Under the pieces are notes generated by a model. The model was given only the letters and a program-made list of their open reading frames with translations, was not told where the DNA came from and ran no database searches. A program made the position numbers and the translations under genes. From Anthopleura xanthogrammica (lineage: Eukaryota > Cnidaria > Anthozoa > Actiniaria > Actiniidae), in contig OZ025221.1 in the NCBI GenBank assembly GCA_964019055.1, positions 1,121,001-1,185,000 on the forward strand: a stretch of DNA of 64,000 nt, in the 5' to 3' direction. This document shows, one piece after another, positions 1-14,015 of the stretch; positions within the stretch are counted from its first letter, which is position 1, and each line of letters begins with the position of its first letter.

Positions 1-38
1 CCAAAATGCTTCTTGAATTTTGTTACAGTCAAAATGAC

Positions 39-305
39 TCAAGCGTACCCCCTAGAATCCATTAATGAATTTATTATTCGAATATTGGGTTCATCATTCA
101 CTCTGACTCCAAACATTTGATTTGATTCTTCAACAATTGCCATGCCAAGGTAGAAAAACTCCCCAGAAAAGCCATCCCTTAGAATTTTAGGTGTGAAATG
201 AATGTGAAATTTAGTCTTTGGATTTTTTAATGAAAACTCAGAGTGAATAATCAACTCAATATTCGAATAATAAAATCATTGATGGAGCCTAAGGGGAAAG
301 CTTGA
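39..305. repeat. MITE-like inverted-repeat element
   Basis: The left arm (about 39-85) and right arm (about 256-305) are imperfect reverse complements of about 48 bp; both contain the core attattcgaatattg. The spacer of about 170 bp holds a minus-strand reading frame (39-254) of 71 codons whose composition looks more protein-like than average, but it has no recognisable family and spans the arms. I read the whole as a non-autonomous DNA element, possibly with captured sequence. Confidence 0.5.
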
Positions 306-513
306 GCCGTTTTTACCGTAATAATAAACCCCTATTTGCAAGAACGTTGTCATAGAAAAAACAAAAAATAAAAACCAAAACAAAATAACAAATAGGAATT
401 AATTAGAAATATTTTTTTATTTCGATACTGAATAAAGCCCCCTGGATTGGTTTACAATATAGCTGTTTTAGTATATACCAATCAGATAATCTCAAAGATG
501 TCAGGCTAAATCT

Positions 514-555
514 CAGGGACCGCGGAGCGTAATTTTGACTGCTCCGCGGTCCCTG
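514..555. repeat. Perfect 15-bp GC-rich hairpin
   Basis: The arms cagggaccgcggagc and gctccgcggtccctg are perfect reverse complements around a 12-bp spacer. The GC-rich stem contrasts with the AT-rich surroundings. It is absent from the related MITE copy at 30.4 kb, so it is either an insertion or a remnant of another small palindromic element. Confidence 0.7.
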
Positions 556-586
556 AATCTTAGTTAAAAACAGTGAAACAATACAC

Positions 587-926
587 CAGTTTCACATTCG
601 ATGTAAACCGCTGTTTTTGAAGACCACGGACTCATTTGCACAGGCATAGCCTCGTTTATGAGTCAGCTATTCAACGACACCATTAAAAGTCCGTGGGATT
701 TCAAAACCTTGGTATTGTTCAACTTACACATTCTTTACGTTACAGTTGACTTTAGCAAATCATTAGCAACAACCAACTTTAATGTAAAGAATGTGCAAGT
801 TGAATAATACCAATCCCATGGACTTTTAATGGTGTATTTGAATAGATGACTTATAAACGAGGCTAAGCCTGTACAAATGAGTCTGTGGTCTTCAAAAACA
901 GCGGTTTGCATCGAATGTGAAACTGG
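587..926. mobile_element. Foldback element, ~155-bp arms
   Basis: Bases 587-755 and about 775-926 are reverse complements over almost their whole length (for example cagtttcacattcgatg against catcgaatgtgaaactg), leaving only about 20 bp of loop. It sits inside the 328-1003 MITE. No coding capacity is seen. Confidence 0.7.
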
Positions 927-1157
927 AGTATTACACCTGTTTTGGAAAAATAATTATTTCCTATTTGATTTTTTTAAATGACAACGTTCTTGCGATTAGA
1001 TGTATTTATTATTATATTTATATATGTGTTTTCAAAAAAATTAAACCAATTTTGAAACAGTTTTTGCTGGCTTCTGACATCTCAATTTTGCAGTGACGTC
1101 GTTACTACCTGACGTCACTTTTTCAGATCAGCTGGAAGTTATTAATTATTTCAACAG

Positions 1158-4100
1158 GTTCTTAAGTGTAAACCAATTAGATGAAATTCAACCAGGAGCG
1201 TTCGAGGGACTACAATCTTTAGCAGAATTGTGAGTATGAGAAGCTATAGAGTTGTTAAATTGTGGGTCCAACTGCCCATAAAACCGCTAAAATAGAGCGA
1301 AAAATGTTCTCAATAATTTAACCTCCACCACAGGCAGCCCAAGCTCTCGTTCTGTATAGAGTTGTGATGAATATTTACGGTAATATTTTGTAGCATCTAA
1401 AATTGGTACTTTTCTGAATAGAAATGACTTACCTTGATAGCTTGTTTTGATGTCTGCTCGATTTTGAAGCCATTTGTGAGCGATTTACGGAGTCATTGCA
1501 TTTTGGTTCCCTCTACTAAAGAAAATCCCAAGGCTGCACACTCACGGCGACACCGACCTCTACTCGGAGCTCAATAAATCCAAGAAAAATTAAGCTATGG
1601 CCATAATCTCGCCACAGAATCAAAGTACACATGCCATTGCTTCTCTCCAGTACGCTCAATGTAACATTCTTTCTAAAACGTGAGTGCTAGAAGATATTTT
1701 CTTCCATGATAAATTTACTTTTGACTGCAAGTTGGCTTGTGATGGTCGCCATAATAGGTCGAATTGTATGATGGTTAGCGTTTTTAAACCCTAACGGGGG
1801 TAGACAGCGTCCCTTTTTTGGCACACAAACCCTAACCTACCAGGGTCCTCTAGTGTTTGCCAGACATCAAAACATTCAACAAGCTATCAAGGTACTCTTT
1901 TACTCTATAAAAGTACCAATCTTAAATGCTACAAAATATCACCGTTTACGCGTGTAAAAACTCTTTGGCACTGAGCAAAAAGCTCATACATTGAATGTGG
2001 CAACAACTTCATTTAAAGCTAAGGATAGATTTCATGCATAATTATTAAGAAAGGCCTTTTCATCTTGTTGTACGTTGTAAAGAAATTGGTAAGTTTGTTT
2101 TCAATCGAAAACTTCACATCACGTCACGTCACGTCACGTCACGTCATTTTGATTCTACGGTACTTGACGTCATGTCACGTAACTTCACATCACACCATGA
2201 CATGGCACGCAATCCATGCCATGTTAAGTAATCTCATATTACATCACGTTACGTTACATTACGTTACGTCATGTCATGATCACGACACATCACGTCACGT
2301 CATGATTATCTCATCTTCATGTCATTTTTATTCTTTTCAGAGAGATAAACAACTCCAGTTTAAAAAGCATAGGAGTGAACTGCTTTAGAAATCTGACCAA
2401 GTTAACAGCACTGTAAGTATTGCCATTGAAACACTTGTTTTGACGTCCGCTGACCACAAAAAAAGACCACTTGGTTTAACGTCCGCTGACCACAACGACA
2501 TTGTCTCAAACTCGATTGAAAAACTGCAAAATGTAAGAAAATTATTTGTTTTGATCCTTTCTTTAAGAGCATTGATGAACAACCCCTTTGAAACCTTCGA
2601 ACAGGGAACATTCAAGGGCTTGTCAAATTTACATATTGTGTAAGTTATAATATGAGCTACGAACAATGCAATGTAAAGAACGATTTTCACAAGATAAAAG
2701 TTAAACAATAGACCTAATCGTCTAACGCGTTGCTATCTACGTTTCCACCCAATTCAAAACCTCTGGGAATAAGAACTTTTGTTCGAAAAATTTTCCACGT
2801 GATATCAAAATACAAAAGACAAAGAATCTTATTCCCAGAGGTTTTGAATTGGGTGGAAACGTACATTGCAACGCGTTAGCTGATTAGGTCTATTGTACAA
2901 GCTATGAAAAATAGACATAAAATTGAAATGTTTGCTGCAAAAAAAAAAAAGAAAAAAAATGAATTAAAGGCGGCTCAAGGAAGTTTCCTTTCTCGACACT
3001 TCTCGAGTGTTCTGCCAATCCCCAAGTGCTTTACTGCATTAACTGCACACAGCACAGCAAGCAAGTTTTTTTGATTTCTTTTACAAAAATACAAATCACA
3101 ATTTCCAACACTTAAAAAGTGCGCGCGTGTGCTATGTACTTTTATTAAGCACACCACCTCAACCAATCACAACGCGAGATTTTAAAAAAGCGTGCATGTT
3201 GTAAATTCTCATAAAGCATGCTCTGTTACTCTATGCCTTTTCTAGGTATCTCCAAAATAATAAGCTGACTTGGTTACCAGGAAGAATCTTTAACGACTCC
3301 AAAAAGATTGCACATATGTAAGCCATACAAAGTATAAACAACCTCTGGGCTGATCTAAGTCAGGGCATGGCTAACTCACAGATCGAACCCTGAAACAACC
3401 TCTTGGCTGATCTAAGTCACGGCATGGCTAATTCACAGATCCAACCCTGAAACAACCTCTGAGCTGATCTCAGACAGGGCACGGCTAGCTCACAGATTGA
3501 AATGGATTCCGTTTGGAAGAAAACTCGAGAACCCGGAGAAAACCCGACCAATCAAGTGTTCTTTAAGGAGAGACCTAACAAACTCTTCTCGAATCCGGGA
3601 ATTTATCCTCAAACCCAGGGGCTAAACCACCTTTAATTCGACCAGTCTATTTTGTGCATCTTTATAGCCTACTTCAAGAAAATAAACTGCGTATCATCGA
3701 GCCTGGAACATTCGAAGGGATGGTAAAGTTGTATGCACTGTGAGTGGCAGCTCATTATACTTACTGACCGAGTAAAACCGCGTACGCGCTCTCTCTAAAT
3801 AAGTCTTAGCTTATTTTTTGATCTTCTTCTGGTAGCACCTTTGCGGTTACTTCTCATGCATTTTTCGCTTTTATGATATTCCCGTGCTTAATATTATGGG
3901 ATGCCAATTAGCAGAAAGGTTGAAACATACCTCTGCAGGCACGTTCAATCTAACTTTTATAAACAAGCTCTTTTCTTAATAATTTCCGACGTGCGGTAAC
4001 ACAATCACAATGCGCAAACACAGTTAGCATAATTTTAATACGGCCTTAATTTGGCTGTAATTTTTCCTACTTATACAAATAGCTCTCTACTTTAGCTTGG

Positions 4101-7100
4101 GTGTAATACTTTCCCATTTTAGGCCATGTGTCATTCTCTTGAGAATAACATTTTTTTGTTTGAGTTTTATCCATATTCTCCGTCCTCCGTCCTTGTCTTA
4201 CGAGGGTAGCACTTAATAGCCAGTGGCTAACAAACCTGTGGCCCCCGTTCCATGATCGAATTGGAATTTAGTATAAGATGCCTTGACTTTAAATTAAGCC
4301 GTTTTTTACTAATTCTAAGGAATCTGTCACATAATCAGCTGGAATGGATCAGAGGGGATGAATTTCTAACACTGCGTTCTCTTGAAAAGCTGTAAGTATT
4401 CACAGTCAATATCAACGCGCATGCTGAAAATGAATGATTTGCGCTACAGCTGCACCGGCATTCGTCACTATGAGTGGAGTTGTTTGTTGGTACCAGAAAC
4501 TCGTAAGGGGGTTGAAAAGTGTAACACTATCAGATATGCAAATTAGACCTCTTGACCATATTTGGTATTTTTTCAAATACTTAAAATACTTAAAAATACT
4601 TAAAAATACATTAATAAAAGCTTGATTCAAGATGGCCGCTTCTATGACAATCAAACTTTTCGCTGAATTTCCTGGCTTTCAGAGAGATTCACTGAATCTG
4701 TCAATGAATTAATGAATCTGACTGTTAATTTAATATTGGGCGTTTTTGAAGCAAGAGGACGTGATTTACTGGTAAGAAATTTATCAGCGAAAAATTCAAA
4801 TATTCCGGAGTATCGCACCAAATAAATGTATGGCTGTTACCCATTTCAACCCCCTTATGATTTTCTGTTGGTACGTTCTCTACTGCGCTTCAAGAGTTTT
4901 TCTCATTATTCTCTGGTTTTCCTCCCTCCGCAAAATTTCTTTCTAAATTTCTTGTTCGAGATGGGACGTCTAATCTGTTATTCGTGATCCCCCGGTTGAA
5001 TGCACAACCGCTCCCTGTGCTTCGAAGAAAAATAATCTATATATAAGGTACGCTGCTTTCTTACGACTCATAAAGCATTTCGATTTTCGTCATTTGCGTC
5101 AAATTCCAGGGGCACTTTGCATAAACACAATTATAGTTTTCATGTGCAGTGAAGTATAATAAGCTATTGTATTTATGCAAAGGGGTCCTCAAAGTCGATT
5201 TTCGTCATTTGCGTCAAATTCCAGGGGCACTTTGCATAAACACAATTATAGTTTCCATGTGCAGTGAAGTATAATAAGCTATTGTATTTATGCAAAGGGA
5301 GTCAAAGTCGAGAATTAGAAACCAGATAGTATGTTTAACGATGTCATGTTTCCGTTCTATTAGAGATCTTAGCAAGAACAGAATAAAAGCTATCGAACCA
5401 GGAGCTTTTAAAGATTTACAGGCGTTGCCTGTTTTGTAAGTTTGATGAAATATGTTTATAGCAAGACATAATAGACTTAATACATATTTCAAAAAGGTTG
5501 ATGAGGCGAACAGCGAATAGCCATCGGCGATTGGTGAAAGCTAGACCCCTTGCACTAATTCCCAACCTGGGGGTCAAAACAAAAGAACTCTTTTCTCTTG
5601 AGGATTGAAATCTTTTGTGATGTTAATATTTTTCATCGTTTTGACCCCCAGGCTGGGTATTAGTGCAAGGGGTCTATTGTTCATTTCCTAAATACCTAGA
5701 CAATGCCATCTAAAGTCTTTGCTAAGTGGTGCATGGAGACATTTTTATTGTAATTTTTTCCAGGTTTCTTGACAACAATAACTTAACTGTCCTTCCCGAA
5801 GGCCTATTTAGCAAAATGAAAACTTTGTTAGACTTGTGAGTAGAGTATACTATATTAATCCATCAAGATCCTTTTCTAATAATTTGGCTTCTGGCGAACG
5901 CCCGATATTTATAAACTGACGGCATCGCTTGTTGTGTCATATAATCTGATGGGATACGCTTATCCTTAACCAAAAGGTGTACGGTAAGTTTGGATCGAGC
6001 ACACTCCATTACCACCGTCAGCTCACATTTTGACTTCGGTTTTTTGACTTCTCTCAAAACTGAAAAATGACAAAGAATCGATGTTTTAGAAAAAAATAGC
6101 TGTCAGTGTGTAGTTTTGGCATCAAAGCTTGGCATGGTATTAATGAGCTAATTTTAGATGCTCCAATCACTTCGATATCTTGTTCATTCTTCATGCTTAG
6201 GCATATTTACGAGAGCAACGTTGAAGAATTGAAACCTGGAACGTTCCGTGAGATGACAAGGTTAAAAAACTTGTGAGTCATGCTTAATTCAAGAACCTTT
6301 ATCCCGGTTCTGTATAATGCTGTTCGTTCTTAAGTTCGTTCGGCTCTTTGGTCCTTTGGTCCTTTGGTCCTTTGGTCCTTTGGTCCTTTGGTCCTTTGGT
6401 CCTTTGGTCCTTTGGTCCTTTGGTCCTTTGGTCCTTTGGTCCTTTGGTCCTTTGGTCCTTTGGTCCTTTGGTCCTTTGGTCCTTTGGTCCTTTGGTCCTT
6501 TGGTCCTTTGGTCCTTTGGTCCTTTGGTCCTTTGGTCCTTTGGTCCTTTGGTCCTTTGGTCCTTTGGTCCTTTGGTCCTTTGGTCCTTTGGTCCTTTGGT
6601 CCTTTGGTCCTTTGGTCCTTTGGTCCTTTGGTCCTTTGGTCCTTTGGTCCTTTGGTCCTTTTCTTCGGTTGGTCGGTCGATCGTTTGGTCGGATGGTTGG
6701 TTTGTTTAAATGTCGGTTGATTGGTTTGCTAACTATCTTCATATTACTATATTCCAGGTATCTCAACAGGAACAAGATCACTAAACTAACAGGAGGAATT
6801 TTTAACGGCACCAAATACCTTGATAAGCTGTAAGTTTATTATAATAAACTGTATATATGTCATTTAATTTGACAAAACTGCTCAATTTAAAGGGTGGGGC
6901 CACGTGACCTGTTAGGGCAAGTCGTCCATCATTCTAATTATTACACTTGATTTGGTTTTATTTCCAGAGACCTCTCTGACAATGCCATAAGTATTATTGA
7001 AGAAAACACGTTTGACGGCATGCAAATGTTAACAAAGCTGTACGCATTTTTTAAATCTTTTAAAATATTATATAGCTGTCAAGAAAAATACGTTCTTTTG

Positions 7101-10100
7101 TCACTAGTGCATGACGTCCTGACGACCTACCTACCCACCCACCCACCCACCTACCTACCTACCTACCCGTATACCTTCCTACCTATACCTACCTACCTAT
7201 ACCTACCTACCTATACCTACCTACCTATACCTACCTACCTATACCTACCTACCTATACCTACCTACCTATACCTACCTACCTATACCTACCTACCTATAC
7301 CTACCTATACCTACCTACCTATCCCTACCTACATATACCTACCTACCTATACCTACCTACCTATACCTACCTACCTATACCTACCTATACCTACCTATAC
7401 CTACCTATACCTACCTATACCTACCTATACCTACCTACCTATACCTACCTACCTACCTATACCTACCTACCTATATCTACCTACCTATACCTACCTACCT
7501 ATACCTACCTATACCTACCTACCTATACCTACCTACCTATACCTACGTACTTACTTAGTCAACGTAGGAAGTTGATACTTTATCTGCATTATCATAAGGA
7601 ATAGTGATTACTTTTCATTCCATTTAAGATTTCTACAAAATAACAGTTTAACATACATCCAGAAGGGAGTTTTTACTATCTTGCATGAAATTTCCATTCT
7701 GTAAGTCGAACAATGTTTTTAATTCTTTGCTGTTCACTTACTATATGTTGATTATTTCTATCACAGACCATTGAAAATACAGTCAATCTAAATGCAGGAA
7801 AATTGTTGTTTGTTCGATAATATTCTACTGTTCCTTCCCAGTGGGCATTGCGGCTTAGTTGTCTTTTTTCGTTGTGGATAAAATGATCATACAATGCCTT
7901 CTCGTTTAACAACATGGAACATCCCACTTATCATAATCATATTTTCTAGTTCATTGAACGAAAGGACTGTGAATGTGATCTTTAACATTCCTGTTATTCC
8001 TAGAGCAATAGGGCTTCGACTTTTATATTTTGTGTTTCTTCCAGAAACCTTTCAGCAAATAGCATTAAGATTCTTGAAAATGGAACTTTTCAAAAATTGA
8101 AAAAGTTTATACTGCTGTAAGTACATTTTCTTTTATAATGCCCTATCATAATGCCCTATCATAATGCCCTATCATAATGTCCTATCATAATGCCTATCAT
8201 ATTGCCCTATCATAATGCCCTATCATAATGCCCTATCATAATGCCCTATCATATTGCCCTATCATATTGCCCTATCATAATGCCCTATCATAATATCCTA
8301 TCATAATGCCCTATTATAATGCCCTATCATATTGCCCTATCATAATGCCCTATTATAATGCCCTATCATATTGCCCTATCATAATGCCCTATCATAATGC
8401 CCTATCATAATGTCCTATCATAATGCCCTATCATAATATCCTATCATATTGCCCTATTATAATGCCCTATCATAATGCCCTATTATAATGCCCTATCATA
8501 ATGCCCTATCATAATGCCCTATCCATAATGCCCTATCATAATATCCTATCATAATGCCCTATCATAATGCCCTATCATAATGCCCTATCATATTGCCCTA
8601 TCATAATATCCTATCATAATGCCTTATCATAATGCCCTATCATAATGCCCTATCATATTGCCCTATCATAATGCCCTATCATATTGCCCTATTATAATGC
8701 CCTATCATATTGCCCTATCATAATGCCCTATTATAATATCATATCATAATGCCCTATCATAATGCCCTATCATAATGCCCTATCATAATGCCCTATCATA
8801 ATATCCTATCATATTGCCCTATCATAATGCTCTATCATAATATCCTATCATAATATCCTATCATATTGCCCTATCATATTGCCCTATCATATTGCCCTAT
8901 TATAATATCCTATCATAATGCCCTATCATAATATCCTATCATAATGCCCTATTATAATATCATATCATAATGCCCTATTATAATATCATATCATAATGCC
9001 CTATCATAATGCCCTATCATATTGCCCTATCATAATGCCCTATCATAATGCCCTATTATAATATCATATCATAATGCCCTATCATAATGCCCTATCATAT
9101 TGCCCTATCATAATGCCCTATCATAATGCCCTATTATATCCTATCATAATGCCCTATTATAATGCTCTATCATAATATCCTATCATAATGCCTATCATAA
9201 TGCCCTATTATAATATCATATCATAATGCCCTATAATAATGCCCTATAATATTGACCTATCATATTGCCCTATCATATTGCCCTATCATAATGCCCTATC
9301 ATATTGCCCTATCATATTGCCTTATCATAATGCCCTATCATAATGCCCTATCATAATGCCCTATATTCGTATAATAATAATAAAATAATGATAATAATAA
9401 TAAAGTTTATTTATATAGCGCTCATCTCCAAAAAAATATGTCCAAGGCGCTTTACAAAAAATTACATAAGATATTTAGAATATTTACAAAACTTGAAATT
9501 TACAAAAAAATGGTCTATTTATAAATAAAAATGTAATATTAATATTAGTGTAATATATGTATATTAACATGTTATTCAGAGATGTGTCAAGGAACAAAAT
9601 ACAACATATCGAAGAAGGAGTATTCGATGACCTTGATAGACTTATGAACTTGTAAGTGATATAATAGAACTATGCCAAAGCTCATGCAAGAAAGGAGGGG
9701 AGGTTGGGCACTTATTTGCAGCGCGGGGAGTGGAAAGCGCCCCCAAGGAGGAGTCACATTACCAAATAAACAAAAATTATATCAATGTAGAAACACAGAG
9801 AAACGAAGTGGAGTAAAATCTCTTGTCAGTAACTAGCTCAATTGTTGGGTTTGAGATTGCTTAAGGACATTCATGGGCAAGAGCTCGAGTACCCATCGTC
9901 AGATTTTCTTTATTTTTGAGAATTAACTCAATAATTGCTTAGCCTGTGATTTCGATTTGATCCCATCGTCAGACTTTTTTATATATTTTTTTAAGTCTTT
10001 TTGTTTGGGTAGTTTGCCTACCAAAACCTTCAAATGATGTCCTCACGATGAACAATTCTAAATTTTCATAGCTTCTCAGAAGTTTAATATTTCTATCTCA

Positions 10101-13100
10101 AACTTTCTAACTTTATTGATATCAGTCTAATTTATAATTTTAATGTAGTGCTTAATTAAAATATGAATTGAGTAAAAATATAATATTGAAGTGGCGGCCA
10201 TTATATTTGCATTCGATGTATGAACTTCGAACCTAATGGCAATTGATTTGAAGTGGAAAATTAGCACCCAATCTCCCTGATATGATTTGTTTCTGTCAAT
10301 TGCAACTGTTATTCTTACGTACATTTTCCCCATACTTTACCAGATATCTTGGAAATAATAAAATTTCAAGCATCGGAAAAGAATTGTTTAACAAACTTCC
10401 AGGGCTGTACATTCTGTGAGTTAACGTTTTTTTTAACAAGATTCATCACAAGATTCTTCAAACAATGCATCCAATCTGCAGAAGAACATACAAGAACGCT
10501 TGCTTTAAGCAAATTATTGTTACGATATTTTTTTCTGTTTCCATTAAGACAGGTTTCTTGAGAATAATTTGTTAGAGACATTCGAGCCTGGTACGTTTAC
10601 TTCAACAACAGCTGACGTATTGTAAGTGTTTGAAAATGATACAGCTTTGTGATAAAATTTGAGACAAGTACTAGGTAGAAGCCATGTATATCTTTTACAA
10701 CAAAGAAGAAGAAAGACACAAGGGCTTTATTATATCTCACGATCTTCTCGCGATTTGTTCATTTTCCTTCTTCGGAGACAAGCACATGCGAATGCACCCA
10801 TAGGCATACACAATAAAAATGAAATAAACGGTAGATACTTGTTAGCCCAAAATGCCCTTGTCGAGAGAAGACTGGAATCTAACCCTAAACCTAAGCAACC
10901 TTAGAATCGATTCCAGTCCTTTCTCGATGAAGCACAGTTTGCGTAAAGGTTTTTCACTAGTGTCGCTGGCTACAACATCTTTTTCTATTTTTTTTCTCTA
11001 GAAAATTCAACAACAATAAAATACGTCGTGTAGAAGAAGGCATTTTCAGTAACAACAGTCGGACTAGCACTCTGTGAGTTTCAAAATGTTCCAGGAATAA
11101 AGCAGTTGAAAACAGTGCCGTACCAAGAGCTTATGATCAAAAGTTTATGATTAAGGTGTACTCTCTCTCTACATACTGATAAAGAAGACATTAATAATCA
11201 AATGATAAGATAAACTCAGCTTTCTCTATTTATCTCAACATGTCTCTCAAGATATCTTATGGAAAATGAAATTGAAACGATTGAACCAGGTGCTTTCAAA
11301 AACACTGTTTCTCTCTCAGCCATGTAAGTTGAATCAGCGATATGTCATGGCTGTGATACAGCACAGCACAGCACAGCACAGCACAGCACAGCACAGCACA
11401 GCACAGTCAGCACAGCACAGCACAGCACAGCACAGCACAGCACAGCACAGCACAGCACAGCACAGCACAGCACAGCACAGCACAGCACAGCACAGCACAG
11501 CACAGCACAGCACAGCACAGCACAGCACAGCACAGCACAGCACAGCACAGCACAGCACAGCACAGCACAGCACAGCACAGCACAGCACAGCACAGCACAG
11601 CACAGCACAGCACAGCACAGCACAGCACAGCACAGCACAGCACAGCACAGCACAGCACAGCACAGCACAGCACAGCACAGCACAGCACAGCACAGCACAG
11701 CACAGCACAGCACAGCACAGCACAGCACAGCACAGCACAGCACAGCACAGCACAGCACAGCACAGCACAGCACAGCACAGCACAGCACAGCACAGCACAG
11801 CACAGCACAGCACAGCACAGCACAGCACAGCACAGCACAGCACAGCACAGCACAGCACAGCACAGCACAGCACAGCACAGCACAGCACAGCACAGCACAG
11901 CACAGCACAGCACAGCACAGCACAGCACACCACAGCACAGCACACCACAGCACAGCACACCACAGCACACCACAGCACAGCACAGCACAGCACACCACAG
12001 CACAGCACAGCACACCACAGCACATGCTTGATTGCTGGATTGATAAACGGATGGATGGAATGATGAATTGATGGTTAGATGGATGGATGGATGGCTGATT
12101 ATAGTTGGGGAGTTTGTAGGTTGTTACTGACGTAATTTCTTAATCTTTACATTTTACCCAGATATTTGGATGGCAACAAACTTACGCATCTCGACAACAA
12201 AACCTTTCTTAATTTACGAAAGCTTTTCATTATGTAAGTGAAATGAAAGCTGTCAAACCTGACTGAAATTTAATTATTTGTTATAGCTTTCCTAAAGTCA
12301 AATATTTTGTGTTATAATATCTTACGAAATAATTCTTATGAGGCAGGACGCTGAGCAGAAACCGTCTTAAATACCTACCCGATGGATTTTTTGGTGGTCT
12401 AGATATTCTGACAAACCTGCAAGTATTTAAGATATATAGACCCTTCCAGCACGTCGGAATGCAGCCCAATTTTGAGGACAAAACAATTATACCAGGTGAT
12501 CTGAGTTAACTGAATTAGCCAATCAGAAAACGTTTAGTGGTCAGCGAAGAAAACTCCATCCCATGAGCGTTTGCGAACGCTTTGTCGAAAAAAAATATGG
12601 CGGAAGATACTTTTCATGTTTTCCAAGTCACACGATTATTGCATCAGTTAGTCTTTTTAGTTCAAATCTATCGTATGTATTATGTACTTGGATCTTAAAA
12701 TAAGCTTTTTGAAAGGTATTGCAATAATTGAATAAAATTTCAATTTTTACATTTCGTGTAAAAACACCTCCCATCGAGCATGTGCTCGACTCGCTAAAAC
12801 TGTCGAGTTCGAATATCAGTACAAGTTCTGAAGAATCACGGAAAGGTTTTGCGTGCAAAGTCTCTTGGGACGGATTTTTTTTTGAAGACCGCACATGAAG
12901 CCTGAGACATTTTAGGGAACACCTGGTAGGTTCCAATTCTCAGAAAACTGAAATTCTTTTGTTTTGTCCTCAAAATAGACCCCTTGCAGCACGTCGGAAT
13001 GCAGCTCAATTTGGAGGACAAAACAATAGATTCCAATTCTCAGCAGATTTTTAAAAAAATTCGTTTTGTCCTCCAAATTGAGCTGCTTTGACGTCACGTG

Positions 13101-13971
13101 CAAGGGGTCTATTAAGCTGCTTCGACGTCACGTGTAAGGAGTCTATTGAGCTGCTTTAACGTCACGTTAAAGGGGTCTATAGATGATAGCTTTGATAATG
13201 GTAACCATGACTACTTGTGTTTGCTGTAATTTGATTTATATAAAAGTCCCAGAATGCATTGCTGATCGAGGCAGACTAGTGGTATCGAATCTCGAATTGC
13301 CTCATTTGAGGAACACTGTGCATAAACGCGTTCATAGTTTTGATAGTTTTGAAAGATAATAAGCTATTGTATTTAATAATAATACAAGGTTCTTAGAGAG
13401 GCATATCAAAAACTCTATACGTTAACAATAAAAATCAAATGTAATGAATAAAATAAATAACATCTAAAGCGAAAAGTAATTTTTGAAAAGAAAAGTCTTC
13501 AGTCTGGGTTTGAAAATAGATATTGTTTCTGCTTGTTTGATTTCTTCAGGGATATTGTTCCATAATTTAGGAGCTGCGTGTGTATTTCTGGAATATGTCC
13601 CCCAAGTCGAGAATAAGAAACGAGAAAGTTTACAGTCAATATCACAATAAATATAGATGAATTACAATAAATATAGATAATTTAGTTGTAGTACGATAAG
13701 AAAGAAAGAAAACGTTACAATAAATATAAGGAAAAAATATAAATTGAATGATAATAAGGAAATATTGGTACAATAGTAAATCCAAGGAAAACCATGAAAT
13801 TGTAGAAGGAAAAAAAGTATTAGTAAGGAAAGAATTGACATACACAAGCAGGAAGCTCAGAAAAAAATACTAAGCCCCAGATGGGAATTGAACCCACGAT
13901 AATTAGATAAAAGCAATTTACAACTAATCCTCAACACTTCTTTATCAAAAAAAAAAAAAATAACAAATACT

Positions 13972-14015
<44 letters not shown>

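Larger units (their letters stand above)
328..1003. mobile_element. MITE with a nested foldback element
   Basis: The ends carry the inverted motif gcaagaacgttgtcat (left near 337, right near 979-993). The same ends and flanking interior occur at 30345-30605 and, as a half copy, near 54990. Compared with the 30-kb copy, this one contains an extra foldback (587-926) and a short GC-rich hairpin (514-555), so it is a nested insertion. Confidence 0.6.

Noticed and set aside
2112..2320. Cluster of CRE-type (TGACGTCA) sites as an enhancer
   Set aside because: Explained by a 5-bp cacgt satellite; periodic and intronic, no independent support.
6317..6833. Long ORFs of LVLWSFGP or KDQRTKGP repeats
   Set aside because: Products of an 8-bp minisatellite that is open in several frames on both strands; no start context or family.
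7020..7604. 194-codon TYLPIP repeat ORF
   Set aside because: Runs from LRR exon 11 into an intronic CCTA repeat; ignores the splice donor.
8137..9366. CRISPR-like array
   Set aside because: Direct 13-bp repeats without unique spacers; eukaryotic intron.
11266..12063. QHSTA and AVLCC repeat ORFs
   Set aside because: Frames of a CAGCA pentamer array.
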